Assembly (NCBI RefSeq): GCF_016598775.1
Contig: NZ_CP066802.1
Coordinates: 2,500,182 to 2,564,181, forward strand
Direction of reading: 5' to 3'
DNA: 64,000 nucleotides
Source of the DNA: Actinomyces weissii
Lineage (GTDB): Bacteria; Actinomycetota; Actinomycetes; Actinomycetales; Actinomycetaceae
A model generated the notes under the pieces. The model did not search any database, had not been told where the DNA came from, and worked only from the letters and a program-made list of their open reading frames with translations. A program made the position numbers and the translations under genes. Of this stretch, positions 24,340-33,305 are shown piece after piece; position 1 is the stretch's first letter, and each line of letters begins with the position of its first letter.

Positions 24340-25185
24340 GTGGTCGCTTCTGACCTCTCGTTCCTGGCGGCCCTCCTGGGTGGGGTGCTGACCTTGCTGG
24401 CGCCCTGCTCGGTGATGCTGCTGCCAGCGTTCTTTGCCTACGCCTTCACGTCCTCGCGCTCGCTGCTGGCCCGCACGGCCCTGTTCTGGCTGGGGCTGGT
24501 GAGCACGCTGGTGCCTCTGGGGGCCGCGGCCTCCACGGCTGGTGCGGTGCTGCGGGAGCACACGGGAGTGCTGGCGGTGGTGGGCGGGGTGGTCCTGGTG
24601 GTGCTGGGGCTGCTGCAGGCTTTTGCGGTTCCCTTGAAGGTACCGGGGCTGGGGCGTCGTGGTGGTACCGGGGGCGGGCCTGGGTCCGGGGCACGCGGCC
24701 GGGACGCCTCCAGCCCGTTGTCCGTGTACCTGCTGGGGGCCTTGTACGGGCTGGCCGGGGTGGGCTGCTCCGGCCCGATCCTGGGGGCGGTCCTGGTGCT
24801 GGCGGGGCTGGGGGGTGAGCCGGTGAGGGCCGCCGGGATGATGGCGGTGTACGCCACCGGTATGGCTCTGCCCTTGGGAGTGCTGGCGCTTTTGTGGGAG
24901 TCGGCCGGGCTGTCGCAGCGGGCGTGGCTGCGGCCGCGGACGGTGCGGGTGCTGGGGCGGCACACCACCTGGACAGAGCTGCTGGGCGGCCTGGTCTGTG
25001 TGGCGCTGGGACTGCTTATGGTGTTGGTGGGTCCGCAGGGACTCGCTGGGGGGCTGCTGGCGTCGCAGCGGCTGGCACAGATAGAGGACCTGGTGCTGGC
25101 GCGTGCGGGCCTGGTGCCCTGGTGGCTGGTGGCGGCTATCGGCGGTCTGCTGGTGGCGGCGGCGGTGCTGTCCCGACGGCGTTGA
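24340..25185 (+). CDS. CcdA/DsbD-like transmembrane thiol carrier
   Basis: 281 residues from GTG 24340 with GAAGGG near 24325. Six to seven TM segments, with the conserved Cys of LTLLAPCSVMLLPAF (about residue 28) and of GLAGVGCSGPILG (about residue 145), the pair that carries electrons across the membrane in CcdA proteins. Sixteen bases after the DsbA-like gene, so almost certainly co-transcribed. Confidence 0.85.
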   Translation: MVASDLSFLAALLGGVLTLLAPCSVMLLPAFFAYAFTSSRSLLARTALFWLGLVSTLVPLGAAASTAGAVLREHTGVLAVVGGVVLVVLGLLQAFAVPLKVPGLGRRGGTGGGPGSGARGRDASSPLSVYLLGALYGLAGVGCSGPILGAVLVLAGLGGEPVRAAGMMAVYATGMALPLGVLALLWESAGLSQRAWLRPRTVRVLGRHTTWTELLGGLVCVALGLLMVLVGPQGLAGGLLASQRLAQIEDLVLARAGLVPWWLVAAIGGLLVAAAVLSRRR

Positions 25186-25261
25186 GCCCGTTTACCAGAA
25201 GGCTTGTCGTTGGCTGAGGGCTAGAGCGGTCTCCGGCTGTGGAGCGCGGCGAGCTTCTGGC

Positions 25262-26388
25262 TCCGTACCCCCACGCACGTGGGGCGAACTCCCAGGAGGC
25301 CCGATGTCCTGGGCTGTGGTCACCTCTACCCCCACGTACGTGGGGCGAACGCCGTGGCGATCAAGCTGGTCGAGGGCAAGACCCCTCTACCCCCACGTAC
25401 GTGGGGCGAACCGATACCGGGTAGTTGCTGCTCCAGATGATCTGCCCTCTACCCCCACGCACGTGGGGCGAACGTGGCAACCAACCCGCAGGCCGCCCCT
25501 GACTTGCCTCTACCCCCACGCACGTGGGGCGAACCAGGGAGTCGGTACCAAAAATAACGGGCTCACCCCTCTACCCCCACGCACGTGGGGCGAACCAGGG
25601 AGTCGGTACCAAAAATAACGGGCTCACCCCTCTACCCCCACGCACGTGGGGCGAACCGCGCGAGCCGAGTTTCCCGACGTGACGCGCCGCCTCTACCCCC
25701 ACGCACGTGGGGCGAACCCGCGCCGCGCCGTCGCCGCGCGGACGTTATGACCTCTACCCCCACGCACGTGGGGCGAACGAAAACTTGGAGTAAGTGCGCG
25801 GAAAAATAGCCCCTCTACCCCCACGCACGTGGGGCGAACCAATCTTGCTTTTGATGCGTCATTTATTATTGACCTCTACCCCCACGCACGTGGGGCGAAC
25901 ACAAGATATTCGAGGGGTACAATCAGCAAGTTACCTCTACCCCCACGCACGTGGGGCGAACCTATCCCTATCTATTCCAGCTGGGACCTGGAACCCTCTA
26001 CCCCCACGCACGTGGGGCGAACGCAATATGACCGCTACCTTGCACTTAGAGGGGGCCTCTACCCCCACGCACGTGGGGCGAACTGATTACTGTTGCACCG
26101 CCTCTAGCGTAACCTACCTCTACCCCCACGCACGTGGGGCGAACTTATCGCTAATAACAATAGAGGCTTTCAGCGTACCTCTACCCCCACGCACGTGGGG
26201 CGAACGCGCGGGAACGGTCTCGCAAGGCTCCGGCAAAACCTCTACCCCCACGCACGTGGGGCGAACATGTCGTCAGGATTTGACCATACGGTTACGCCTC
26301 CTCTACCCCCACGCACGTGGGGCGAACTCTGATATTGCTCATGAATGGCCAGGGCACGAGCCTCTACCCCCACGCACGTGGGGCGAAC
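25262..26388 (-). CRISPR. CRISPR array, 19 repeats of 28 bp and 18 spacers
   Basis: Repeats end at 25289 and then every 61 bases (one interval of 62) to 26388; spacers are 33-34 nt. The repeat on the - strand begins GTTCGCCCCACGTGC and ends GTGGGGGTAGAGG, with a CCCCAC/GTGGGG hairpin, the pattern of type I-E repeats. The copy at 25262 is degenerate at its outer end and the next two have GTACGT instead of GCACGT, marking the 25.3-kb side as the old (leader-distal) end. The other end stops 20 bases from the csb2 stop codon, so no separate leader fits and read-through from the cas operon is likely. Spacers 25535-25567 and 25596-25628 are identical. Confidence 0.97.
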
Positions 26389-26408
26389 CCTTCAGCAACC
26401 GCTGTATT

Positions 26409-27743
26409 TCAACGGTCGCGCGGGGCGGAACGGCGTTTCGGGTTCACTGCCAACCCGGATGCGCCAAGCGGGGACATCATCACACCATTAAGCACCACCG
26501 GGCCAGCCACCGCCGTGTCAAAGCGTAGCGTCACGTGCTTCGCATCGCTGTCACAACCTGCGGCAGCCCCGACCTCAGCACAGGCGTGCCGGTGCAGCCC
26601 TGCATCTACTAGACGCACTTGGTGACGGGCCGCCAGACTCTCCAGCTCTGCACGGAGCTGGTCCTGGGCTAGGCGCACGGGCACCAGGCTCGTCCAGGTG
26701 CTGGAAACCGCCGTCATGACCCTGATGAGGCGCGGCAAGGAGGACATCACACGGGGCTCGCAGGCGCGCGCCTGGGTGACGCCCGCCCTCACAGCCAAGG
26801 GGACCTCCCTGGCAGGCAGGGCACCACGCACCAGTACAGCACGCAGCACCTGCCGCTCCCCGCGGCCCCGACCTTCCCGGCCCAGCACCGGCAGTACCCA
26901 CTCCGCCTCACCCAGCGCCGAGGCCAACTGGTCCAGCACGATCCCCAGGTCGGCTGCCTCCACCTGCGCCCCGTGACTCGGCTGCACCCGGTACAGCACC
27001 GCACCGTCGAGCAGCAGCCGCGAGTCAGGTGGCGCCACAGGCTGCGCCTGGTCGCCAATAAGCCGGTACCTGGCGGTCGGCCGGTGCGGGAGCGCCGGGT
27101 GCGCTCCGGTGAACTGGCTGCGCCGTCTGGCTTTCTCCCGCTCGTCAAGCCGCTGGAGCAGACCGGGCGTGCCCACCTGCAAGTGCCACGGTCCTAACGG
27201 GTCAGGCTCCCAGCGGTCATGGGAGGCCGGAGCCTCCCGGCAACCCGCGCTCACGTCCAGCAGCACCGGTGAGGTGGGCCTCCCCAGGTACTCCACCTGC
27301 TGCGCCACTGCGCGCAGCACCTTCAGGTCCGGTCCCTGGCTTTGCTCACCGCCAGGAAACACCCAGCGGACGACGTCGTCATCCTGCCTGCCTAGCAGGC
27401 TGCCACGTTCTGGCGGCTTAACCGCCTTCTCACCAAAGCGGTGCTCAGCGTCCACGATCCCTGACGGCGTCCCGTGGGCATCGAGTTTCAAGGCGTTGTT
27501 GACTGGCACCCACCGGCCATAGCCGATGTCCCTGGCTCCTCTGGGGGGGCAGCTGAGCGACGGCGCAGGCAGCTCGTACAGGGCACGCACCGCCTCCACC
27601 CCGTAGCCGAGGGAGTAGGCGGTGGACAGGAGTGCCGCCAGAAGCCGTGCGGGCGACGGCGGCCACTCTGCCTGCCCGTCCGCACCGTGGGCGTTGAACT
27701 CCCCCAGAGGGAACCGTGCTTCAAAGGTGAAGCCGCCCATCAC
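26409..27743 (-). CDS. csb2: Type I-G Csb2 (Cas5-Cas6-like, GSU0054 family)
   Basis: 444 residues (GTG 27743; ATG 27740 also possible), overlapping the csb1 stop. The N-terminus shows the Csb2 pattern RFPLGEFNAHG...AEWPPSPARLLAALLSTAYSLG. The C-terminal region ends HVTLRFDTAVAGPVVLNGVMMSP, where Csb2/Cas6 proteins normally carry a Gly-rich GxGRxxGxG loop; that loop is not recognisable here. Csb2 normally supplies both Cas5 and Cas6 functions in type I-G, so the RNA-processing part may be inactive, and a separate Cas6e-like gene is present two genes upstream. Confidence 0.8.
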   Translation of the reverse strand: MMGGFTFEARFPLGEFNAHGADGQAEWPPSPARLLAALLSTAYSLGYGVEAVRALYELPAPSLSCPPRGARDIGYGRWVPVNNALKLDAHGTPSGIVDAEHRFGEKAVKPPERGSLLGRQDDDVVRWVFPGGEQSQGPDLKVLRAVAQQVEYLGRPTSPVLLDVSAGCREAPASHDRWEPDPLGPWHLQVGTPGLLQRLDEREKARRRSQFTGAHPALPHRPTARYRLIGDQAQPVAPPDSRLLLDGAVLYRVQPSHGAQVEAADLGIVLDQLASALGEAEWVLPVLGREGRGRGERQVLRAVLVRGALPAREVPLAVRAGVTQARACEPRVMSSLPRLIRVMTAVSSTWTSLVPVRLAQDQLRAELESLAARHQVRLVDAGLHRHACAEVGAAAGCDSDAKHVTLRFDTAVAGPVVLNGVMMSPLGASGLAVNPKRRSAPRDR

Positions 27744-28912
27744 TTCGCGCCGTCCACCTCAAGGAGCACCCGCCCTAGCGGGGAGCCCGGCAGGATCGTC
27801 ACCGATCGTGGCCCCTGCCACCCAACCTGCGCCCCCAGGTCGCGCACCAGGTCAGCCAGGGCCTCAACCTCCGGCAGCTCCATGGGCTGCTCCGGCGCCC
27901 CGTGTCGCACCACGCTGGCCTGCAGGCCAGGAGGAAGCAGCTTGAGCTCTGTGCCGGCACGCAGCGACAGGTTCTCGTGCATCAGGGTGTACAGCAGCAA
28001 GGTGAGCGCCACGGTCAGGCACCTGGCGGGCCCGGGGTCGCTGAAGCCGAACGAGCGCAGCCCTGTCAGCGAGAAGAAGGCGCGGCTCTCAATCTCCTCA
28101 TAGGTCAGGTCAGAGGGCGTCTTGTCGGAGACCCCTGGGGGAACGGAGCCGAGCCCCAGGTCGGAGAACTTAGCTCCCCCCAGCTTCACATCATTCGGCA
28201 CCCCGCCAAAGAGGCTGTCTACCTTGCCTGCCATCCGTCGTCGTTCACTGACCCCCAGGGCCAGGAACTCGGCCGTGAAGAGGCGGGCGGAACGGGACTC
28301 GCTGGGCACCATGGCGTAAGGGGCCAGGTACTCGTCGCGGACATCCGCCAGGCTGCCAGAGGACTTGGACTTCTTCTTGTCCTTCTCTGAGGCGGCTTTC
28401 AAGGTCCTCTTGGCGTGGGAGTGCCACCAGCCGAAGGGGATAGCGGTGGGGAACCCCGTCAGCAGGGCGTCCGGTTTGGTCCGGGTGGCTGCGTGGATGG
28501 CCTCGTAGCTGATGCCGCTCTCCATCAGCTCGTTGCGGGCGAGCCGCCAGGTGGCGTCCGCCTGCCGGTGGGACAGGTGCACGGAGGTGGTCAGCACCTG
28601 CCCGTGCTCGTCCAGGAAGGTCACCAGCGGGAACCCCAGCCTGTCGGCCAGGGACTGTCCGCGGAAGCTCCCTGCCAGCAGGCTCTCGCAGCGTGAGGCG
28701 CAGGCCCCCCAGCCGTCGAGCGTCGCCGCCCTACGGCCGTCCTCCAGGTTGAAGATCCCGGTGACCTCACCGCCTTGACGGATCGTCCCGGCTGGCGGGG
28801 TCACTGTGCGCCCGATCAGCGACTCGTACTGTCCGGTGAGGCTGAGCCCCGCCACGGCGGCGTCGTCAGCAAGGTCCTGGATAGTGTCACGGAAAGCTGC
28901 TTCTACACCCAT
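27740..28912 (-). CDS. csb1: Type I-G Csb1 (Cas7-like backbone, GSU0053 family)
   Basis: 390 residues. Csb1 landmarks are LDGWGACASRCESLL (where family members read LDSVQSQANRLE), FGWWHSHA, and LGLGSVPPG...FFSLTGLRSFGF. It would form the crRNA-binding backbone of the effector complex. A Lys/Ser-rich stretch (KDKKKSKSSG) is inserted near residue 180. Four-base overlap with csb2. Confidence 0.8.
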   Translation of the reverse strand: MGVEAAFRDTIQDLADDAAVAGLSLTGQYESLIGRTVTPPAGTIRQGGEVTGIFNLEDGRRAATLDGWGACASRCESLLAGSFRGQSLADRLGFPLVTFLDEHGQVLTTSVHLSHRQADATWRLARNELMESGISYEAIHAATRTKPDALLTGFPTAIPFGWWHSHAKRTLKAASEKDKKKSKSSGSLADVRDEYLAPYAMVPSESRSARLFTAEFLALGVSERRRMAGKVDSLFGGVPNDVKLGGAKFSDLGLGSVPPGVSDKTPSDLTYEEIESRAFFSLTGLRSFGFSDPGPARCLTVALTLLLYTLMHENLSLRAGTELKLLPPGLQASVVRHGAPEQPMELPEVEALADLVRDLGAQVGWQGPRSVTILPGSPLGRVLLEVDGAK

Positions 28913-28961
28913 TTTCCAACTCCTGTCGTCTATGAACTACTACCTGCCTGCGCAGCGGCAC

Positions 28962-29588
28962 TCAGAGAACCAGCGGCATCCCGTAGCCGTAGGCCTTGCC
29001 CCTGCCGATTCCGGTAAGGAATACCGACCCGTCTCCCTGCACCGCAGCCACCTGCGCGGTCAGGTCACGCAGGGTGAAGAACCGGGGTTTGTGGCCGAGT
29101 GCTTCAGACGGCGGGGCCGCTCGCCTGCGGGCACCACCGGACCCCGGCGCCCCGAAGGACCACCGGGGGGAGACCACCAGGTCGGTGACCTGCAGGCCGT
29201 TTCGGGCCAGCAACAGAGTGGCCCACTCCTGGGCCTCCTCGTCACCTACGAAACGGGAGACGCTCTTGCCGTCAACGGTCTCTCGGCGCTTCTCCGCCAC
29301 TACCCGCACCGTGATCCGTTGCCCTGGCTCCAGACGGTCCGGCCCGGCAAGCACCTGAGAGCCCTCAATAGCCACCGGGGAGCGGAAACGTATAGCCACC
29401 ATGCCGCTGCGGCCATCTACCTCCGTGGGCAGCGACACCCGGTAGAGCACCCCCATATCGGCCCGGATGGCGCGCGAGGCCCCTCTGAGGTCCGGCAGGA
29501 ACGACATGGCCAGGCGGTGCACCTCCTGGGGCCCGCGCAGGTAAGGCAGGGCCTGCTGCAGCGGGACCGTCACCAGCTGGTCAGACAC
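28962..29588 (-). CDS. cas6e: Cas6e-like CRISPR RNA endonuclease
   Basis: About 208 residues from GTG 29588, chosen because GGAGG lies eight bases upstream (GTG 29597 abuts it). Pattern of type I-E Cas6e: PQEVHRLAMSFLP, where the His matches the catalytic His of Cas6e; VLYRV; LEPGQRITVRVVAEKR; and the terminal Gly-rich GIGRGKAYGYGMPLVL. It should cut the array transcript at the base of the CCCCAC/GTGGGG hairpin. A Cas6e inside a Csb1/Csb2 operon is unusual. Starts within the end of the preceding gene. Confidence 0.82.
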   Translation of the reverse strand: MSDQLVTVPLQQALPYLRGPQEVHRLAMSFLPDLRGASRAIRADMGVLYRVSLPTEVDGRSGMVAIRFRSPVAIEGSQVLAGPDRLEPGQRITVRVVAEKRRETVDGKSVSRFVGDEEAQEWATLLLARNGLQVTDLVVSPRWSFGAPGSGGARRRAAPPSEALGHKPRFFTLRDLTAQVAAVQGDGSVFLTGIGRGKAYGYGMPLVL

Positions 29589-30492
29589 CTGAACCACCTC
29601 CGATGTTCTCTGCTATCAGTTTCTCTGGGTGTCCGAGCTCGCTGAACCTAGCTCCTCCTCCAGCTGACCTGATGGGCGCTTCCCAACGCGTCCAGGGAAG
29701 TGCCGGGTCGGCTGCCGCACTGGTGTCCAGCAGCCCGTTGAGGTCTAGCGGCACGGGATTCAGTACCCAGCTAAAGGCCCGTCCCCTGCCTTCCCTGGAT
29801 ACCGGCCGCTGCTGGGGCGACAGCAGCATCTGGCCGCAGAAGGCCAGCAGGTCCACCAAGGGGTTCACGTCGCACTGCTCGTAGCCGCTGGTGGTCCGCG
29901 GCGCGGCCTGGGTCGCTGAGAATCGCAGCCCTGGTTTGGCGGCGACCACCCGCAGCTCCCCACGCAGCAACCCCGCCAGCCCTGAGCGCGTGTAGTCCAC
30001 CGCCTGTAGGGCGTCCTCCACCGTGCAGCTCTGCCAGAGCTCTTTCAGACACTTGCCGGTGTAGCTCTTGCCGCTGAGCAGGGTCAGTGCCGCGGCCCTG
30101 ACCTTGATGTCCTCGGGGCCCGGCTTCTCGCTACAGGCCCCGCAGTCAAAGGTCGCCAGCACGGAGCTGTGCGGCAGCCTCCCCTGCTCAGCCGCCTCCG
30201 ACCAGGCGGCCGCGGTCAGGATGTTGACGGCGCTCCGGACAGGAACCGTCGTCTTGACCTCCTTGAGCACGCCGTTGTCAAGGCCCCAGGTCCGCTCAAC
30301 CAGGGCCTGTGCCGCCGTCTGGCACAGCCGCTCCTCGTCCTGCGTCCAGTGGAGCACCGGGACGTCGTCGTCATTGAAACGGAGCCGGGCGCCTGGCAGC
30401 AGCGAGACCAGGCCCCAGGAGGCCAGCAGGTGCGCGGCGTTGCGGCCGCTGAAGGCTGGCAGCAGCCACTGGCGTTCCTCACTCTGGCTCAT
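29581..30492 (-). CDS. Cas8/Csb3-like subunit of the type I-G effector (candidate)
   Basis: 303 residues, between cas3 and cas6e with overlaps on both sides. Begins WLLPAFSGRNAAHLLASWGLVSLLPGARLRFNDDD, reminiscent of the opening of Csx17/Cas8-type I-G proteins, but it is far shorter than Csx17 (about 700 residues). A Cys pair CGACS lies near residue 120. Position suggests the large (or Csb3-type) subunit that recognises the PAM. It could also be the Cas3-extension family seen in some I-G loci. Family assignment is tentative. Confidence 0.55.
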   Translation of the reverse strand: MSQSEERQWLLPAFSGRNAAHLLASWGLVSLLPGARLRFNDDDVPVLHWTQDEERLCQTAAQALVERTWGLDNGVLKEVKTTVPVRSAVNILTAAAWSEAAEQGRLPHSSVLATFDCGACSEKPGPEDIKVRAAALTLLSGKSYTGKCLKELWQSCTVEDALQAVDYTRSGLAGLLRGELRVVAAKPGLRFSATQAAPRTTSGYEQCDVNPLVDLLAFCGQMLLSPQQRPVSREGRGRAFSWVLNPVPLDLNGLLDTSAAADPALPWTRWEAPIRSAGGGARFSELGHPEKLIAENIGGGSGV

Positions 30493-33217
30493 GGTCCTGC
30501 TCCCTTCTAGAGACCTCCCAGTCGGCCAGGCGCAGCACCGTCTCCGCGAGCGCCAGGGTGTAGGGGCCGTAACGGTCGTTCAGCTGCCAGAAGGCGCTCA
30601 TGGCCTGCGCCCACTGGGGAGCCTGCGGGTCCTGGTACGGGGACCGGTCTTGGTGCGCCCCCATGACCGGCCCGGGCCCCCGGTAGGCACCGTGGTGGCT
30701 GAGGATCAAGTGCCGCACCAGCTCGACGTCGTGCGCCTGGTGCTGCCCGCTCTCCTGGCCCCGGTCAAAGAGCTCCGCGGAGGCGGCCTCGTGCCGCCAC
30801 CCGGGCGGCACCCCGCACAAGGAGGCGGCTCGCCGCCACAGCCGGGAAGGCAGCCTGGACTTGGCCAGGGCGGTACCCGGCTGGGCACCGGGCCGCAGTG
30901 AGCCGTCTGGGCCTTCCTCAGCCGTGAGAGCCAGCTGGAAGGCATGGCTGCTGCGTTTCCCCTCGTCATGCCACAGTCCTGCCAGCCGCAGGTCCGCGGC
31001 CACCGGTCCTGGCAGCCCCAGGGCTCGTGCCCAGCGTCCGGCCAGGTCCCCCACCGCCTGGCCGTGGCGGTCCAGCCCCACCTGGCGTCCCGCACGTTCC
31101 TCCACCGGCGGTGCCAGCTCCAGCAGCAGGCACGGGTGCGCGCTCAAGGGGGCCAGGACCTGGGCCTCCAGCAGCCAGCCTGCTGGCACCTGCAGGTCCT
31201 CAACGGCCTCCTCCAGGAAGGTCGTCGGGTCCTGGTGTCCGGTCTGCTCACCACCCAGGTCCACCAGCAGCGCTGGCAGGCGACGCCGGTGCCGCTGCCG
31301 ACGCCGGGGCGCGGGTACCGCCTGCTGGCCCGCCACCGCTTCCGCAAGCGCCTTGTCAGCCTTCTCCAGGTCTGCTCCGAGCAGCACACGGCACCCCGAC
31401 CAGTCCTGGTCAGCCCCGGGAACCCCCAGGGCCTTCTGGGCGCAGGCGGCGTCGATCACCACTACCGCTCCTGGCACGAGCGCGGTCAGGGCGCTGCGGT
31501 CCTCCAGGACCTGGGGGCTGCCACCATCAGGGGCGATCAGCGCCACGGGCCCGTGCTTCAGCGCCACGGACAACACCTCTCGCAGGGCGGCCATGGGCAG
31601 GGACCAGCCTTCTGCGGCACGGTCCGGTGGCCGTTCGCCCAGGTACTCGACCAGCGCCTGGGGGGCGTTGCGGGCCAGCTCAGCCAGCTGCTCGCGCACG
31701 ACGACGACGCCCTCGGCCCGGCTGTCTGCCAGCTCCCTGATCCAGGGGCCTACCGGCGGGTCGTTGCGTGAGCCGCAGGTGCGCACGTAGGCGCGCAGGA
31801 CCGTGGGCGGGATCTGCACCGGCACCTGCTGCGGGGGCCACAGGGCGTCCTGGTCGGCAGACTCCTGGATGAGCCGCACGGCCTCGCCGAGGGTCTGGGC
31901 CGCCGTCAGCAGCCCGGCGACAGCCTGCGCCGTGCTGCCGTGGACCGGGTCGTCGGCGTCGCTCGCGACGACGGTGACGCTGCCGTCCGTCCGCGCCCCG
32001 ACCCGGTTGACGCGCCCCAGGCGTTGCACCATGGCGCCAGCCCCGCAGGACTCCGTGACCAGGTGAGTGAAGTCCAGGTCGGCCCCTACCTCTAGCGTGG
32101 AGGTGGTGACCACGGCAACCGGCTGGGCCTGCGCCCGCTGGGCCACGCCGGTGCGATAGGGATCCAGGGCCTTCAGGGACTGTGTCCCCAGCCTGGCGGG
32201 CATGCCGCCGACGAACAGGAAGCAGCTGACTTCGGTGCCCCTGGCGGTCTTCTCCAGGGAGGCGAAGACCTGCTTGGCGGACGCGACCGTGTTGCAGTAG
32301 ACGGCCAGGGACCCTCCCGGGGAGAGTTCCTGCAGCAGACCTGCTGCCACCTGCCGGACCCGGTCCCTGGCTCTTGCCTTGGGGACCACCTGGACCTGAA
32401 GTGGCAGCCCCTCCCGGGCCTGGCGTCTTGCGGCCAGGCTGGGGTCCGCCGCCTCCTCCTGGGGCCAGCTGAGGCGTAGCGCTCCGGACTGCGCCCCGGT
32501 GGTGGCGGTGGTGGCGGTCATCGCCATGACGCGCAGCGGCGGTACGGCCTGCCCGAAGCGGCTCTCCAGCAGCTGCTCCTGGGAGGCCAGCAGCTCCAAG
32601 GTGCATCGGGCCTGGGCGGACAGGTGGGCCTCGTCAAGCACCCACCAGGAGTCCAGGCCGGTCAGGGCGGCGTCTACCGGGCGGCGTGCGGCGGACAGGC
32701 CGTAACCTCGGAACAGCAGCCGGGAGCAGGTCATGTCCAGGGTGCCGACCACGAAGGTCGGCTGCACCGGGTTGCGGGTGTGCTCCGTGACGGCGTCCTC
32801 CTCCAGCAGGCCACCGCGCAGACGGCGCACTGACAGCACCTCACCCGCACCTAGGTCCAGGGCCTGGCGCAGGCTGCTGGCGAGCTGGGCCAGGGGACCG
32901 TCCACGGCGGTGCTGAGCACGTCCTGGACACGCCGGGCGGCTTCGTAGGTGTCGTCCACGACCACGCGCCGGTCCACCACCACGTGGAGGCGCAGGGCGA
33001 CCTGGCGGGAGCGCCTCTCCCTCCGGGCCGCGGACGCGTCCCGGGCCAGGGCGTACAGCCAGCCGACCAGCACCGCCTGGGTCTTGCCCATGCCTGTAGG
33101 CACGTCCAGGAGGCTAGGAAGGTCTCCGTCCACGAGCCTGCGCGCCAGCCGCTCCTGGTACTCCCTGGGGCGGTGCCCAGTGAGCTCCTGGAAGACCTCG
33201 GCGAAGGATGGCAGCAC
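30479..33217 (-). CDS. cas3: Type I-G Cas3: helicase with C-terminal HD nuclease
   Basis: 912 residues from GTG 33217, with GGAG five bases upstream. Motif I VPTGMGKTQAV (about residue 41), DEAH box in WWVLDEAHLSAQ, motif III AMTATTATTG and motif VI VQRLGRVNRVG belong to the SF2 helicase half. The HD nuclease is at the C-terminus: AGLWHDEGKRSSHAFQLAL (about residue 755) and LILSHHGAYRG. The helicase-then-HD order is the type I-G arrangement and differs from the N-terminal HD of I-E Cas3. First gene of the cas operon. Confidence 0.88.
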   Translation of the reverse strand: MLPSFAEVFQELTGHRPREYQERLARRLVDGDLPSLLDVPTGMGKTQAVLVGWLYALARDASAARRERRSRQVALRLHVVVDRRVVVDDTYEAARRVQDVLSTAVDGPLAQLASSLRQALDLGAGEVLSVRRLRGGLLEEDAVTEHTRNPVQPTFVVGTLDMTCSRLLFRGYGLSAARRPVDAALTGLDSWWVLDEAHLSAQARCTLELLASQEQLLESRFGQAVPPLRVMAMTATTATTGAQSGALRLSWPQEEAADPSLAARRQAREGLPLQVQVVPKARARDRVRQVAAGLLQELSPGGSLAVYCNTVASAKQVFASLEKTARGTEVSCFLFVGGMPARLGTQSLKALDPYRTGVAQRAQAQPVAVVTTSTLEVGADLDFTHLVTESCGAGAMVQRLGRVNRVGARTDGSVTVVASDADDPVHGSTAQAVAGLLTAAQTLGEAVRLIQESADQDALWPPQQVPVQIPPTVLRAYVRTCGSRNDPPVGPWIRELADSRAEGVVVVREQLAELARNAPQALVEYLGERPPDRAAEGWSLPMAALREVLSVALKHGPVALIAPDGGSPQVLEDRSALTALVPGAVVVIDAACAQKALGVPGADQDWSGCRVLLGADLEKADKALAEAVAGQQAVPAPRRRQRHRRRLPALLVDLGGEQTGHQDPTTFLEEAVEDLQVPAGWLLEAQVLAPLSAHPCLLLELAPPVEERAGRQVGLDRHGQAVGDLAGRWARALGLPGPVAADLRLAGLWHDEGKRSSHAFQLALTAEEGPDGSLRPGAQPGTALAKSRLPSRLWRRAASLCGVPPGWRHEAASAELFDRGQESGQHQAHDVELVRHLILSHHGAYRGPGPVMGAHQDRSPYQDPQAPQWAQAMSAFWQLNDRYGPYTLALAETVLRLADWEVSRREQDHEPE

Positions 33218-33245
33218 CGTTGCTCCGATCTACATATATCTAACA

Positions 33246-33273
33246 AGTTATCCCCCGATCACTCGGGGCGAGG
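33246..33273 (-). repeat. Degenerate CRISPR repeat B near cas3
   Basis: On the - strand it reads TCGCCCC-GA-GTGA-TC-GGGG, matching the array repeat at TCGCCCC and GGGGG. The stem is kept by paired changes (CCCCGA/TCGGGG instead of CCCCAC/GTGGGG). Its 3' end is not conserved. Confidence 0.65.
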
Positions 33274-33305
33274 AGAGCGGCTAGATCGCCTAGATATCAA
33301 ACAAT
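33274..33305 (-). ncRNA. 32-nt pseudo-spacer of a candidate cas-regulating crRNA
   Basis: Lies exactly between the two degenerate repeats. On the - strand it begins ATTGTTTGATAT. Positions 2-12 match 10 of 11 bases of the sequence CTTGTTAGATATATGT at 33247-33232, immediately upstream of the cas3 start. This layout resembles cas-regulating crRNA-like RNAs (CasR) that guide the effector to repress its own promoter. Confidence 0.5.

Noticed and set aside
25239..26528. ORFs with PPRTWGE / PHARGAN repeats
   Set aside because: Translations of the CRISPR repeats.
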